A stretch of 64,000 nucleotides of DNA from Hygrocybe punicea (lineage: Eukaryota > Basidiomycota > Agaricomycetes > Agaricales > Hygrophoraceae), in the NCBI GenBank assembly GCA_963556145.1, contig OY744462.1, positions 6,882,001-6,946,000 of the forward strand. The letters are read 5' to 3'. A model generated the notes under the pieces. The model had not been told where the DNA came from, did not search any database, and saw only the letters and a list, made by a program, of their open reading frames with translations. A program made the position numbers and the translations under genes. Shown in pieces: positions 43,541 to 53,690 of this stretch. Positions within the stretch are counted from its first letter, which is position 1, and every line of letters starts with the position of its first letter.

Positions 43541-44845
43541 TCAGGTTAGTTCGTATCGCAAAGATGGTGGCAGTTCGTCCTCTGTGGTCTGGGTACCTGC
43601 ATCAACAAGTCGTGGGGGCGGTGTGACTGGTGGAGTAATCTCGGTGGGGACTGGTTGGCGAGGGGGCTGTATGGCTGGGCCGGGAAACGGGTGACGGGCG
43701 TGGTGTTGGGGTAACAGGCGACGGTTACGGTGGTGGGTGCTGCTCCACAGTCGAGCACCTGTGCATAAGTCTGAAAAATTGCATTTATATATACTAAGCT
43801 GAGATAGAAAAACGGGGGCCGATGGTAGCGCTTGGGGGGGTGGTATATCACGTTGGGGGGCGCCAGGGTGCGTTTGCGAGGTGTTCTGGGGTTTTGTTCG
43901 GGTATGGGGCATCTGTGGGGCCACTTGCGGTGCGTTTTGGGGCGTGTAGGGGGCCTGGGGCGTCTCTGTTCGCGTTCGTGGGGCGCCCTGGGGCACAACT
44001 GGCACGCGGGGCGTCTCTAGGGCTCTTTTCGACGTGTTTTGGGGTGTCGTTGGACTTCGGGGGCATGGTGTGGGTTTTATCGACGCGTTCTGGAATGGTA
44101 ACGGGGTGTGGGGCGTGTATCGACGCGTCGGCGTTGGTGGTGACATGGCGGTCGCAGATGGGTTTGGCTGGGGCACGTTCGTACATGCCGGCATTGGCGT
44201 CCGTGGTTTCTGGGTCAATAAGGATGGGGTTGGGCGTTGGTGTTGAAGTCCAGGTGGTTCTCGACGCGCGGGCGTTGCTGGTGATGTGGCAGTAGTGGCT
44301 GGGTTGGGCTGGGGCTCGTTTGGGCACGCGGTCGTTCGTGTTGGCTGTTTCTGGGGTGACGGAAATGGATTCGGGTGCTGGGATAGCGTCTCTGGTGTTG
44401 GTGACGCTTTACGGGGCGTCGTGTATGTTGGTGACGTGGCAGGCGCGTTTGACGATGGTGGCATTGTTGGCATGCGTGCTGACGACGCTGGGGTTGGTGA
44501 CATGGTAAACGGGGGTGCCGTCGATGCTTTGGGGACTTGGGATGCGGTTGGTAGCACGGGGGACGCGAACGACTTCGCGCTCGTCGTTGGTCGCGTGTTC
44601 TCTGCCTGTGGTGAGTCCTGGGCTGTTGTCTCGAGGTGTGTACCTTCCGTTGTACGATGGAGCGCCTGTCGTGCTGTCTTTTCCTTCTGTCTCATCTTTT
44701 CCTTCGCCTTTTTTCCTGCGTTTTTCTCTTTCTCCTCGCGTTCGTCCGCTAACCGTTTTTGCAGTTCGAGTATCCGCGTGTCGCGTTCGGCGTGTAGTTC
44801 CTTTTCAGTCTTCATGATCTTCGGGTTGCGTTTTTGGGGTGCCAT
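43541..44845 (-). CDS. Proline-rich protein with N-terminal coiled coil, in the non-autonomous LTR element
   Basis: An uninterrupted 434-codon frame begins MAPQKRNPKIMKTEKELHAE at 44845. Residues 10-65 are charged and heptad-like (a likely coiled coil). The rest is Pro/Thr/Ser/Ala-rich with internal repeats of the form VPQPNPSATAMSPPTPTRR (two to three copies, about 44090-44330). No catalytic, zinc-finger or membrane motif is visible. Its place, where gag would lie, and the coiled coil make a structural or packaging role conceivable. I do not recognise it and cannot rule out that the frame survives only because of GC-rich repeats. Confidence 0.5.
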   Translation of the reverse strand: MAPQKRNPKIMKTEKELHAERDTRILELQKRLADEREEKEKNAGKKAKEKMRQKEKTARQALHRTTEGTHLETTAQDSPQAENTRPTTSAKSFASPVLPTASQVPKASTAPPFTMSPTPASSARMPTMPPSSNAPATSPTYTTPRKASPTPETLSQHPNPFPSPQKQPTRTTACPNEPQPNPATTATSPATPARREPPGLQHQRPTPSLLTQKPRTPMPACTNVPQPNPSATAMSPPTPTRRYTPHTPLPFQNASIKPTPCPRSPTTPQNTSKRALETPRVPVVPQGAPRTRTETPQAPYTPQNAPQVAPQMPHTRTKPQNTSQTHPGAPQRDIPPPQALPSAPVFLSQLSIYKCNFSDLCTGARLWSSTHHRNRRLLPQHHARHPFPGPAIQPPRQPVPTEITPPVTPPPRLVDAGTQTTEDELPPSLRYELT

Positions 44846-45134
44846 GGTGTAGTTCCATAGCTGTGTAAGTCGTATGAACAGATAGGGAAATGCGTGAAGA
44901 AGAAATAAAATGAAATAAAAGTTGAACCGAATTCTGAAAGCAGACGAAGAGTGAGAGATAAAGAATATAAACGAGACAGGCGAGGGGGATGGTATTGAGT
45001 CTGTTGCATTTTCGCGCTTCGTTTGCGCGTCCTGTCGATTTCTGGTTAAGTTCCTTGAATGTTCAAAATTGCGTGCTTTGATCTCTTCGGGATCTGGTCC
45101 TACGGGTGCGTGGCTCGAATCTCTCTCATCACCA

Positions 45135-45297
45135 CGTTGGAGGGGGAATCTCCAGACCTCTGAGGGGAAGACTCAGAAGGAGTTGCAGCGGGAGGGGAAA
45201 GCAAGGGAAACCCTGGGATGATGACTAAGCTACTACAGGAAAGGGAATCTACTGGCTAAGGGTCTCCGGGGTCCTAGGGCTAGCAGCACCTGCTGCA
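45135..45297 (-). repeat. LTR of the 2.2-kb non-autonomous element (5' LTR on minus strand)
   Basis: 163 bp. Its inner end reads CG where the partner has CA, a transition at the terminal dinucleotide. Confidence 0.85.
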
Positions 45298-46295
45298 ACG
45301 TGTCCTGTGTGGAACTGCATTAATAGACAGAACTGAGACCTGCTAATCTTAGCTTGTAGTTCTCAGTAGTCCTTCATGCCCAGACTTGGGTCAATTTTGC
45401 TTAGCTTGGGGTATCTCGGGGATTTCTTCCAGGTTTCTTCCCATCTTGTGGATAGGGTCCTGAGGTAGTGACCTTTGATTGCGGTCACGTTGGCTGGAAG
45501 TGAGCATGTCTGCAAGTATTTGGGTAGGCTCGATTTTCTGCTGCTATTACCCTTTGCGGCCTTCTTCACCTCTTTGTCAGCCCTTTCATTACCTTGTACT
45601 TCGCTATGTGCCGAGATCCAGTTGATCATGATTTGTATGCGCCATCCCCCTGGCCTTTTTTTGAGTGTCCATATAAGCTTGTGTAGTTCTAATATGAGAT
45701 GCTGGTTGGGTTTCTGTCTGGGGGTAGCCGCCGTCAGTAGCATGGCTTGACTGTCTACATAGATGGAGATGGAGGTGGGGGACTTCTCTCTTTCAATCAG
45801 CCTTAGTGCTAACATCGTCCTGACTATCTCAGCCTCCAGCTTTGTGTGCCTCTGGTTTGAGCCTAGGTAGTAGTGCAGAATTTTGGGCGCTGCGCATCCT
45901 GTCCTGTAGAGTACTGCTGCGGCTCCTACCCCGCCGTCTATGTTTGACCCATCTGTGTACACCTTATTGTTGGAGTGGTCATTGTTGCAACGCCTTATGG
46001 AGTCTTCTCTAGTAGTGTTGACATTGACCTCAAAGGGTATGAGTTCATTTTCGCATGCCGTTTTTGCGGCGATTGGCTCTATGTCATCGGGCTTGATCCT
46101 GTATATGTGGGTAACAACATGTAAAGGGAATCTGTGTCACATCACGTAATGACTTGTGCATGTTCTAAGTGGCCTGTAAAGGGGGTGTGTGACCGGAAGT
46201 GTTGCCATTCTCATGGCCGCATGGTGACAGATTCTGTGTAGGGTTAGTTCCATAGGTAGTAAACCCGTGTGCAAAAGCACCAGGTCGTTGGGCGC

Positions 46296-46505
46296 TGATA
46301 CACCTGTATCACCGCTGAGCCCCAATTTGGTTTATTTTAAATTTCTTTCCTTTCTTATTTACTTCAGTATTTAAAGACTGTAGTAAATAGTGACAAACAA
46401 GAATCCTTTTCCCCTTTCACTTCGAGTTTGAGCTCTCTTGAGTGGCTTCGGAGACCCATGACCTCGCATTCACACTCGGTCCCCACAAGGACCTCAAGTG
46501 TATCA
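46296..46505 (+). repeat. Left LTR of the 2.25-kb element
   Basis: 210 bp, with about four substitutions relative to 48339-48548. Confidence 0.88.
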
Positions 46506-47099
46506 TTTTGGAGCCCACCGCGAGGGGTCCCAAGTCATCTCAGCTTTTTGGTTATCCCTTTTCCAGCGCTTATCAGCAGCTTAGCCACTTGTTGCGCCAG
46601 TTTCAGCAGCATTTTCCAGCATTCCCTATTGTCTAGTTTTCCTCAAGTCTTCCCTGACATCTTTGACACTTCTATTCATTTTCTATTGCCCGTCGCGCCT
46701 CCTTGGCAGCACAACTTGGCCCTCTTTGTTATTCGTGTCATGCCGTCACATCCATCATGTGCCATTACCTTTGTCCACCCCTGCCTTTACCATTTTATTT
46801 CACTAATCCGTCCCCCTACACTTGTTTTACAACCCCAACGTACTCGGAAGTCCATGCCCCACTGATTCTGGTCGAAAGTCCGTGCCCGGAATGCTCAAAA
46901 ATGGCCCCAACGACCGTGACCAACAAGCAATGCCACTCGCACGTCACTCACGAAACAGAAGAATGGAGCTGCGAAGCAGAAGGAAAACGCATGCATTGCA
47001 ATGGCTGTTGCATGTGCACCCCCAGGTACGCCAATCCCCATCGTTTCCGCAGTTGCCGAGCAGGAAAATGCGTCCCAATGCGTCATACGCCGTTTTCGA

Positions 47100-48000
47100 C
47101 GCGTCCCAGCACTCTCGGCCCCATTTGGCCCCCATTTGGCCACCCATTCGCATCCACAGACTCGCTGTCATCCCCAGAGGCAAGCCCGGTCCCGTCCCCA
47201 AGCTTTGAACCGAAGCAGTCCATATAAAAACGCGTCCGCACGTGCCCAACACCGTTTTCGAGGCAGCCCAGCACGCCCCCCTCCGTCTCGCCCCTGTTTT
47301 GCCTGCCATTTGCGTCTATGGCCTCGCCGTTGTCCCCGGATACAATCCTGGGCCCCTCCCCATTGCTTGATCCCGCACGGTTCCCGGAAAACCACGTCAA
47401 CACTCAACAAACCCCATTCTCGACCCATCCCATCGCGTTCCCCCTCGTTTCATGCCCGTTTCGCCTCACATTCATGTCTATGGCCTTGCAGTCATCCCCA
47501 GAAGCTACCCGTGACATGGCCCCACTGTCTACGCCTGTGCCATCACCGGAAAGCTGCATCAATGCCCAGCAAACCCCGTTTTCAACATATCAGTGCATTC
47601 ACCCCCGTTTCTGTCTCGTCTCGTCAGCCATCCACATCTACACACTTGCGGTCATCCCCGGATACAAGCCCTGACCTGTCTCCAGCATCTGAACCCGCGC
47701 CATCCCCAGGAAAATGTGTCCGTGACTGACAAACACTGTCTTCAATGTGTTCTGACGCGTCCCCCCTCATTTTGGCTCCCATCTTCGTGTACGCACTCAC
47801 CATCGTCCCTGTATACAAGCCACAACACAAACCCATTGTTTGCATCCGTGCCGTCCCCAAATTCACCATCGCCGTCGCATCCATCACCCACCAACCCATT
47901 TCCAGTTGTCCCCCCTCACTGTTTTGCCCCCATTTCACCCTGCGTTGGCATCTATGGCCTTGCCGTCATCCCCAAGAGTGAACCACACCAAACACGACCA
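47100..48000 (+). repeat. Internal tandem repeats of about 160 bp, six copies
   Basis: The marker GCATCTATGGCCTTGCCGTC recurs, diverged, at about 47148, 47311, 47471, 47634, 47785 and 47946. Neighbouring sequence repeats too (CAACACTCAACAAACCCC and CAATGCCCAGCAAACCCC). Frames across it encode Ser/Pro-rich repeats. Open frames shift between units, so a single protein is doubtful. Confidence 0.75.
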
Positions 48001-48338
48001 CCCCCATCATATTTCATAGCCCATCGTATATTGTTGCCTTTGTCAGGCACACTCATATTTCATCACCTTCATATAGCTGCCCCAGTTGGGCCCTCGTCTT
48101 TTGTTGCCTTCATATAGCTGCCCTAGTTGGGCCCTTGTATTTCATCACCTTTGTATAGCTGCCCCAGTTGGGCACCCGAGTTCATCGTATGCCGTTTTTT
48201 TGTTTCATCTATGTCCTGATCTATCAATATGTTTTCATATGCTTTGTCTTTCTTCTTTCTCTTCCCCCTTCCCTTACTTTACTTTCTTTCCCCTGTGTAG
48301 CTGACTGGGGACAGTCAGAATTTCAGCACCCAGGAAGA

Positions 48339-48548
48339 TGATACACCTGTATCACCGCTGAGCCCTGATTTGGTTTATTTTAAATTTCTTTCTTTTCTTA
48401 TTTACTTCAGTATTTAAAGACTGTAGTAAATAGTGACAAACAAGAATCCTTTTCCCCTTTCACTTCGAGTTTGAGCTCTCTTGAGTGGCTTTGGAGACCC
48501 ATGACCTCGCATTCACACTCGGTCCCCACAAGGACCTCAAGTGTATCA
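48339..48548 (+). repeat. Right LTR of the 2.25-kb element
   Basis: 210 bp, preceded by a weak purine stretch (CCCAGGAAGA). Confidence 0.88.
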
Positions 48549-50520
48549 GCGCAGTCCTCAAGGCTCCCGAGATGGACACCGCTGCCAACCTCTGGATCCT
48601 TTCCAGGCTCCTAGTTAGACCCACTGACCCTCTCCTCTTGTTTGAGCCTTCGACTGTGTGTATCAGGGTGTACCACATGTCGACTGCATAGGACATCTTG
48701 GGGATTGCTATGGCAGCATAGAGCCATTTCAGTAGCTTTGCTGAGAGTCCACCTCGAGTTCTAGAGATCCTACAGAGCATCAGCATCCATTTGGTAGCAT
48801 TGGCGATCACCTTTTTATGGTGTTCTTTCCATCTTAGCTCTTGATCAAAGAGTACTCCTAGGAATCAGTGGAATGATGTCGGCTTTATTACAGTACCTTG
48901 CAGTTCCATACTGGGCCAAGTTATGTTCTTTTTCTGTGAGAAATTGATCAGTGCAAATTTGCTGAGCTCAAATCTGGAGTTGTGATCCTTAGACCAGTCT
49001 TGCGCCCCTCCTTCTCTCATCATCATGTCCTTGATCAGCTTGTGAGCGTCTTCAAAATTCCCCACTTCTGCATAAAGAGCTGTGTCATCCACGTAGGTGA
49101 GTGCAAGTTCTGATTTGTACCTGGGCACCTCTAATAGATCAGCATTGTAGAAAAGGTAGATTATCATGGAAACCGGATCTCCCTGTCCGATCCCGTTGAT
49201 CAGCTCAAAAGGCTCTGAAAGGAAGTCACTGAATCTTAGCTGTGTCATTCTTCCTTTTAACGTCCTCTCTGTGAGTAGCACCAAAGCCTCTGGGATCCTT
49301 CTCTTCCTCATGTTGTGTAGCAGCCTTGCCAAGACTGTGTTTGGGAAGGCTCCCTCTATGTCTAGGAAGAGTACTGTTGCGACTCTCTTGTTTCGCCATG
49401 TGTGTTTTATTCTGTTTATGAGAAGTTGCATGGAGTCTGTAGTCATTCATCCTGGTCTTCCTCCGAAGTGATGGGTGGGTAGGAGTTGGTATTTCTCTGT
49501 GAGCTGCGATATCTTTCCACCAGTATCACAGTCAGGACCTTCAGGATTGTGTTTAGAAGTGCAACTGGTCGCCACGCTTTTGGCACATCATATCTTGGCC
49601 GGTCCAGCTTTGGGAGTACAACTGTAATGGATTCACGTCATGGGGGGTGGTATGTTTTTAGTTTGAGCATGGCATTGAATATCCTGTGGAGGTGGTCCAA
49701 AATTAAATCAGTACATTCTTTAAGGATCATATTAGGAATGCCGTCGTGCCCTGGGGCCTTGTATGGTTTGAGCTTTCCTATACATTGTCGGATTTGCTCT
49801 TTCATAACTTTGTTATCTGAGGGCACTGGCTCGGGGTAAGTAAAGTTGTCTGGAATAGAAGTTTCTTGAGGCAGGGGGGGGGGAAGAATGTTTCTGAGAG
49901 CATTTGGCTTTTGAGTTGGTTAGTATCCACAATCTGGGCTTCTCTTCTGGCTCCTTTAATGAGTGTTGGGATCCTAGCTCTACTGCCGTCTCCCCCCGGG
50001 TTTGAGATGTATCTGTTGACGGTCCAGAGATTGCTCCCACTCGCCTCCTCCAGAAATCCCCTCCAGTGATCCTCTTTGGCCTTGAGGATTTCTTGGCTTA
50101 GTCGATTCCTGGCATCTCGCATAGTGGCATGTGAGGGATGGTGGGGTAGTGCTTGGTACATATATGATTTTGCACTCAGCTCTTTTTTTGTTTGGCATAG
50201 TGCATCTAGGTCGGGATTCCACCATCTCTTGGAGTGTAGGCATGGACTGGAGAGGGGGACTACTTCATCTATTGTCTTTTGTATCACTTTTGTTAGGTTC
50301 ATCGCAGCCTGCTGAGAAGATGCGTCGTCAGTGATTTGTGGGGGGATGGGTAGAATAATCAGGTTAGCAGCGAGTCGTTCTCTAAGAGCATCTTTGCTGG
50401 CTTCTCGAAAATTCCTTGAAGGTTCCGGTGTCATCTTGACTGTTTCGATCCTGAAGATGGTTTTGATGGGTACGTGATCTGTTCCTGTTGGTCATTCGTC
50501 CGGGGCCGTGTCACATAGCA

Positions 50521-52023
50521 TTAAGTTGGGAAGAACGGAAGCATGTTATCACTTAGCCATTCGTTTAGCTCCTCACATTTTTTTAGGAAGGTGGGGCAGG
50601 CTCTATCCCAGCTGGCATGACCGTCCTGTTGGCATGGTGTGCATGATTTTTGGGCCTCCTGCGTGCAATCAGCTGTGCGGTGATCATTGGCACACGTACC
50701 GCAGGTGTCTTTTTCTGCCTTACAACTGGCCACGTGATGATCCCAGCCCTGGCATTTCATGCATCACGTAGGTTCCCTTTTGCATTTGGCGATGTTGATT
50801 CATTTGTGACAGATGTGTATTCTTTTTAGTATAGCCATGTTTGCGGCCTCCAGGGTCGCGAAGGAAAGTATAACATGGCCACAGATTTGATTTGGTGAGC
50901 GCCTACCCAGTGGTTTTACCCACTGTGCTTTAACAATGGTGTTCTCCATAAGCCTGTTTACATCTTCTATTTCCTGGAGGTCTCTTGTTTCATCCATGCA
51001 AAACGAAAGCGGTACGAAGTGGGCTATTGTTGCAAAGGTTCTCCATTTAATTGTCGTGTTTTTGCAGAACATGGCAAGAAAGTTTTTGCCATTCGTCTTG
51101 TCCAAGATCCAGCTTGCTGTCTTATCCGAGTTGGCTTCCAAGAGGACTCCTCCGCTCCTCAACTTGGTTGCTCTCTTAATCTTGAGTTCTGGTGTGGCTT
51201 TGATCTTCTTCAAAGTGTCGTTAGCCTTATCTACAATTTCAGTGATACTCATCTTGTTCATCTCCCCTCCTCCCTCTGCATGATTATCCATGTCGAGAAG
51301 TATCTGCCTTGCTTTTATGGCTTCTCTGGCTTAAGCACAAGGGTCAAGGTGAGAGACTGCATTCGCGTGCAGCGGCGGTTGGTGTTTGTTTAGGGCTTCT
51401 TCGTAAGTGCTAGCTGTGGAGTCTAATTTTTGTGAAGTGTCCGAGATTTTACCCACAGCTGCGGCTATGTCAAGCCTCATGTCCGCAGCCACTTTTCCTA
51501 AGTCTTCAGTGGCCCTGCGAATCATGTCTTGTACATTTAGTTCCACTGATTTAGTTATGCGTTTCGAAAGTTCTTTGAGTGTCGGTTCAAGTGCGACTTC
51601 CAGATAGGCACCAAGGTTGTCTAATTGTTGCGTGAGTTTTTCGGAATGGGTCTGGAGCCCTCGCTCTAACTCCAATTCTCTGGTGTGCCCATCGATTAAC
51701 AAAGATAGGGCGCGAATGACATTGGCCGTCGGTTTGAGCTTGATGGGTTTAATTTCTTCTGCCGCTAACCTGAGTAGTTCTGACAGAGTGGTGAGTGAGA
51801 GATCAGATTCTGAGTCTATTAACTGCTTGTCTTCTAGATAGGTTCTGGCTTGTTCTGCATTGGCCAGTCCCTGGCTCCCATCTGCTGCCCTACCTTTGGT
51901 GTTTGGAGTTCTCTTGGCATTCGGTATTCCTTGGGCATTGTCTGCAGGCAGCGTAGTTTGGCAGAGGGTGCACATAGCTCTCATTCTTATTCTTCCAGTA
52001 GCTCTGTTCTTGTTACTCTCCAT
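50521..52023 (-). pseudogene. LINE copy 2 ORF1 remnant
   Basis: The minus strand from 52023 (MESNKNRATGRIRMRAMCTL) reads a charged coiled-coil-like N-terminus to a stop near 51331. It resumes in KIKRATKLRSGGVLLEANSD (51180), and after two more stops gives the knuckles CGTCANDHRTADC and CTPCQQDGHASWDRAC. The C-terminal tail present in copy 1 is missing; LPFFPT runs straight into endonuclease-end sequence. Confidence 0.8.
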
Positions 52024-52742
52024 GTCCTCAAAGTTAGTTGAGAGTGGAATTATAGTGGGTTTTTAGGCCTAAAGCCATCTAAGATGAGACTCTTAATTTT
52101 GGGGTCCCAGTTGGGGTGCCACCACGTATAAGGTCAAAGTACGTTTTACCCATTCCCATTAACACCCGGAACAGCACCTCTAGGATCGCGCAAGTGCTGG
52201 GAGTGCGGCAGAGCAGGTCATCGAACTGGAGACCCCGGTTGCCCCCATACCCCAATCCCCAACCAGGAATGAACATGGCACCGCATCGCCAGTTGCATAA
52301 GCCATTAAGCAGCAAAGGAACGCTACCTCACCCAAAATGTAAACTTCATCGGCCACAAATACCACAATCACCACTATGGATATGGCAATTACGAGCAACC
52401 ATACAGAACCTACAACTACCCAAACGAACTCGACGACGGCCAGGGAATTGGTGAAGGGCCATCCGCATAGACGAAAGTCAGGCAGCCCAACAAAATCACC
52501 AGGCGGACACACAGGTCCCCGACCAAAGTACAGGATGGGTCGGGGACACACGGATGAGCCCCCTCAATACAACTGCGCATACAGACACAGCCCCCCTAGT
52601 CAGTACGAACACTGTGTACCATATACCCAAACACGAGACCATTGACCCATATGTGATTGAGAGAGACGCTCTACCAGTGAAACCATTCATCCACCCAATA
52701 AGCCTCTGAGGCCCACAAGGAGTTCCTTACAAAATAAGAAGT

Positions 52743-53231
52743 TTGTTCGATGACGGGGCCATGGTAAACTCTATGTGCACGTCAACATACAAAAAGTACA
52801 GATATCGGCTCGGCGCACTGTTCCCATCGCGCATGACGCTTCATATGGCGAACAGAGCCAAAATACCATCGCAGGGCCAATGGACCAGCGACGTAGACCT
52901 CAACGAACTGCACAGATGCGCTATGTTCGAGGTATTCCCAAGCGGGGGCAATTGGTCACTCCTATTTGGGAAGCCATTGCTCCAGCAATATAAGGCTATC
53001 CACAACTACAAAGATGACACACTGAGCATACTGTACAATGGCGGCTGGAGAACGATACTAAATGACAACAACACCAATGATGGCCCCAAGCAACCCCAAA
53101 CCCTCCCAGCTACAACGACACTAAGCGACACCCTTCAGGCAGCAGCTCTAACACCAAGACCAATCGCCACAGGGTTGGCCTATCTTGGCATCGCAAGCAT
53201 GGATACCCACAAATACCCACCAGCCTGGTGA
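52743..53231 (+). pseudogene. Gypsy aspartic protease segment
   Basis: FDDGAMVNSM near the start is the protease active-site motif in the D-D-G-A form I recall from agaricomycete Gypsy elements. FEVFPSGGNWSLLFGKPLLQ is the conserved downstream loop. The frame is open for 162 codons but isolated from the rest of pol by frame breaks before 53590. Confidence 0.75.
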
Positions 53232-53690
53232 ACGATGAACTGCTCGGTAAGGAAGGAAAAACACATACTTGTTCCTGCAATGTTCACTCCGCTCGCCAGG
53301 CTCAAGGACACGATCCTGGGTGAAACACTCGATCGGGCAAACAACAGGCCCACATACCTACCACCTGAACTCCAAGGATACTGCATGCCGAGACACCCGG
53401 TGGAGTAGTAGATCTAGGTAGATCACGTGACCTTCCCACGGTTCGTTCCAGTAGATAGCCTGTTTAGTAGTCAGTAGAGATTCAGATTTAGCCTTAGCTT
53501 CCGAGCCCTGCGATCTGCTCGAGGACACTCTATGTGTCCACCGGCCAGCCCATCGAGAACCACACAGCTCAAATGCAACATAGACGGCGTTGAGAAAACC
53601 CAGGAGTGGACGAGCCGCCGCAAGGGACGCTGTGATTGACGCAGAAGAACCACCTCGTTTAACCATGCACCATCACAGCCCACAACCCAC

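Larger units (their letters stand above)
43065..45297 (-). mobile_element. Non-autonomous LTR element (2.2 kb) with a proline-rich ORF
   Basis: Direct repeats of 163 bp (43065-43227 and 45135-45297) are LTRs. On the minus strand they start TGCAGCAGGTGCTGC and end CCTCCAAC. Directly inside the 5' LTR is TGGTGATGAGAGAGATTCGA, a primer-binding-like site. Inside the 3' LTR is GTGGAGGGGGGTATC, a polypurine tract. There is no pol gene. The target is the RNase H/knuckle region of the second LINE, whose reading frame is continuous across the insertion with at most 1 bp duplicated. The LTR ends and primer site resemble those of the host Gypsy element. Confidence 0.82.
46296..48548 (+). mobile_element. 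Second non-autonomous LTR element (2.25 kb) with about 160-bp internal tandem repeats
   Basis: LTRs of 210 bp (46296-46505 and 48339-48548) start TGATACACCTGTATCACC and end AAGTGTATCA, so they also carry short terminal inverted repeats. A 4-bp target duplication GCGC flanks the element (46292-46295 and 48549-48552). TGGAGCCCACCGCGAGGGG lies 3 bp inside the left LTR, a primer-binding candidate different from that of the neighbouring element. No pol is present. It is inserted in ORF2 of the second LINE. Confidence 0.85.
42833..50518 (-). pseudogene. LINE copy 2 ORF2 remnant, split three ways
   Basis: It begins at the last endonuclease motif (PTGTDHVPIKTIF, about 50490). Then come the pre-RT region, reverse transcriptase (GHDGIPNMILKE, LFLDIEGAFPN, GIGQGDPVSM, LTYVDDTALYAE), a piece to about 48549, the nested element 46296-48548, RNase H (MYTDGSNIDGGVG at 45962, YVDSQAM, SAHSEVQGNERADKE), the nested element 43065-45297, and the terminal knuckle CMECGEGIETIHHFIFEC (about 43000). 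The first endonuclease half is deleted. Several stops and frame breaks remain. Confidence 0.82.
42420..52147 (-). mobile_element. Second Tad-like LINE, internally deleted, carrying two nested LTR elements
   Basis: It is inserted in Gypsy gag with a 10-bp target duplication ACCCATTCCC (42410-42419 and 52148-52157). The 3' tail is the T run at 42420-42437. Without the nested LTR elements (43065-45297, 46296-48548) it is about 5.2 kb. That is roughly 1.1 kb shorter than the copy at 9684-16093, mainly because the end of ORF1 and most of the endonuclease are missing at about 50520. Numerous stops are present. Protein similarity to the first copy is moderate, so they are separate subfamilies. Confidence 0.88.
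41128..52620 (+). pseudogene. Gypsy gag, split by the LINE, with two stops
   Basis: The frame from the Met at 41128 (MTSVLHPYHSAQNQQKMLTR) reads through a Pro/Ser/Thr-rich part and a capsid-like helical domain (GQFLREINIKIEDKEYNTDK, WYDELPDDTKKDWDKI). It meets stops at 41671 (TAA) and 42187 (TGA, CGA-like context), with sense continuing after each. The LINE enters at 42419. Across it the frame resumes exactly, through LHPFP into a zinc knuckle CWECGRAGHRTGDPGC at about 52190-52240. The nucleocapsid end is Pro/Asn-rich. As it stands only a truncated capsid fragment could be made. Confidence 0.8.

Noticed and set aside
45070..45134. tRNA gene next to the LTR (GGCTCGAATCTCTCTCATCACCA-like end)
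   Set aside because: It resembles the 3' end of a tRNA only because it is a primer-binding site. No acceptor, D or anticodon stems can be drawn.
46703..48117. Proline-rich host protein gene
   Set aside because: It lies between two 210-bp LTRs with a target duplication, and the frame breaks between tandem units.
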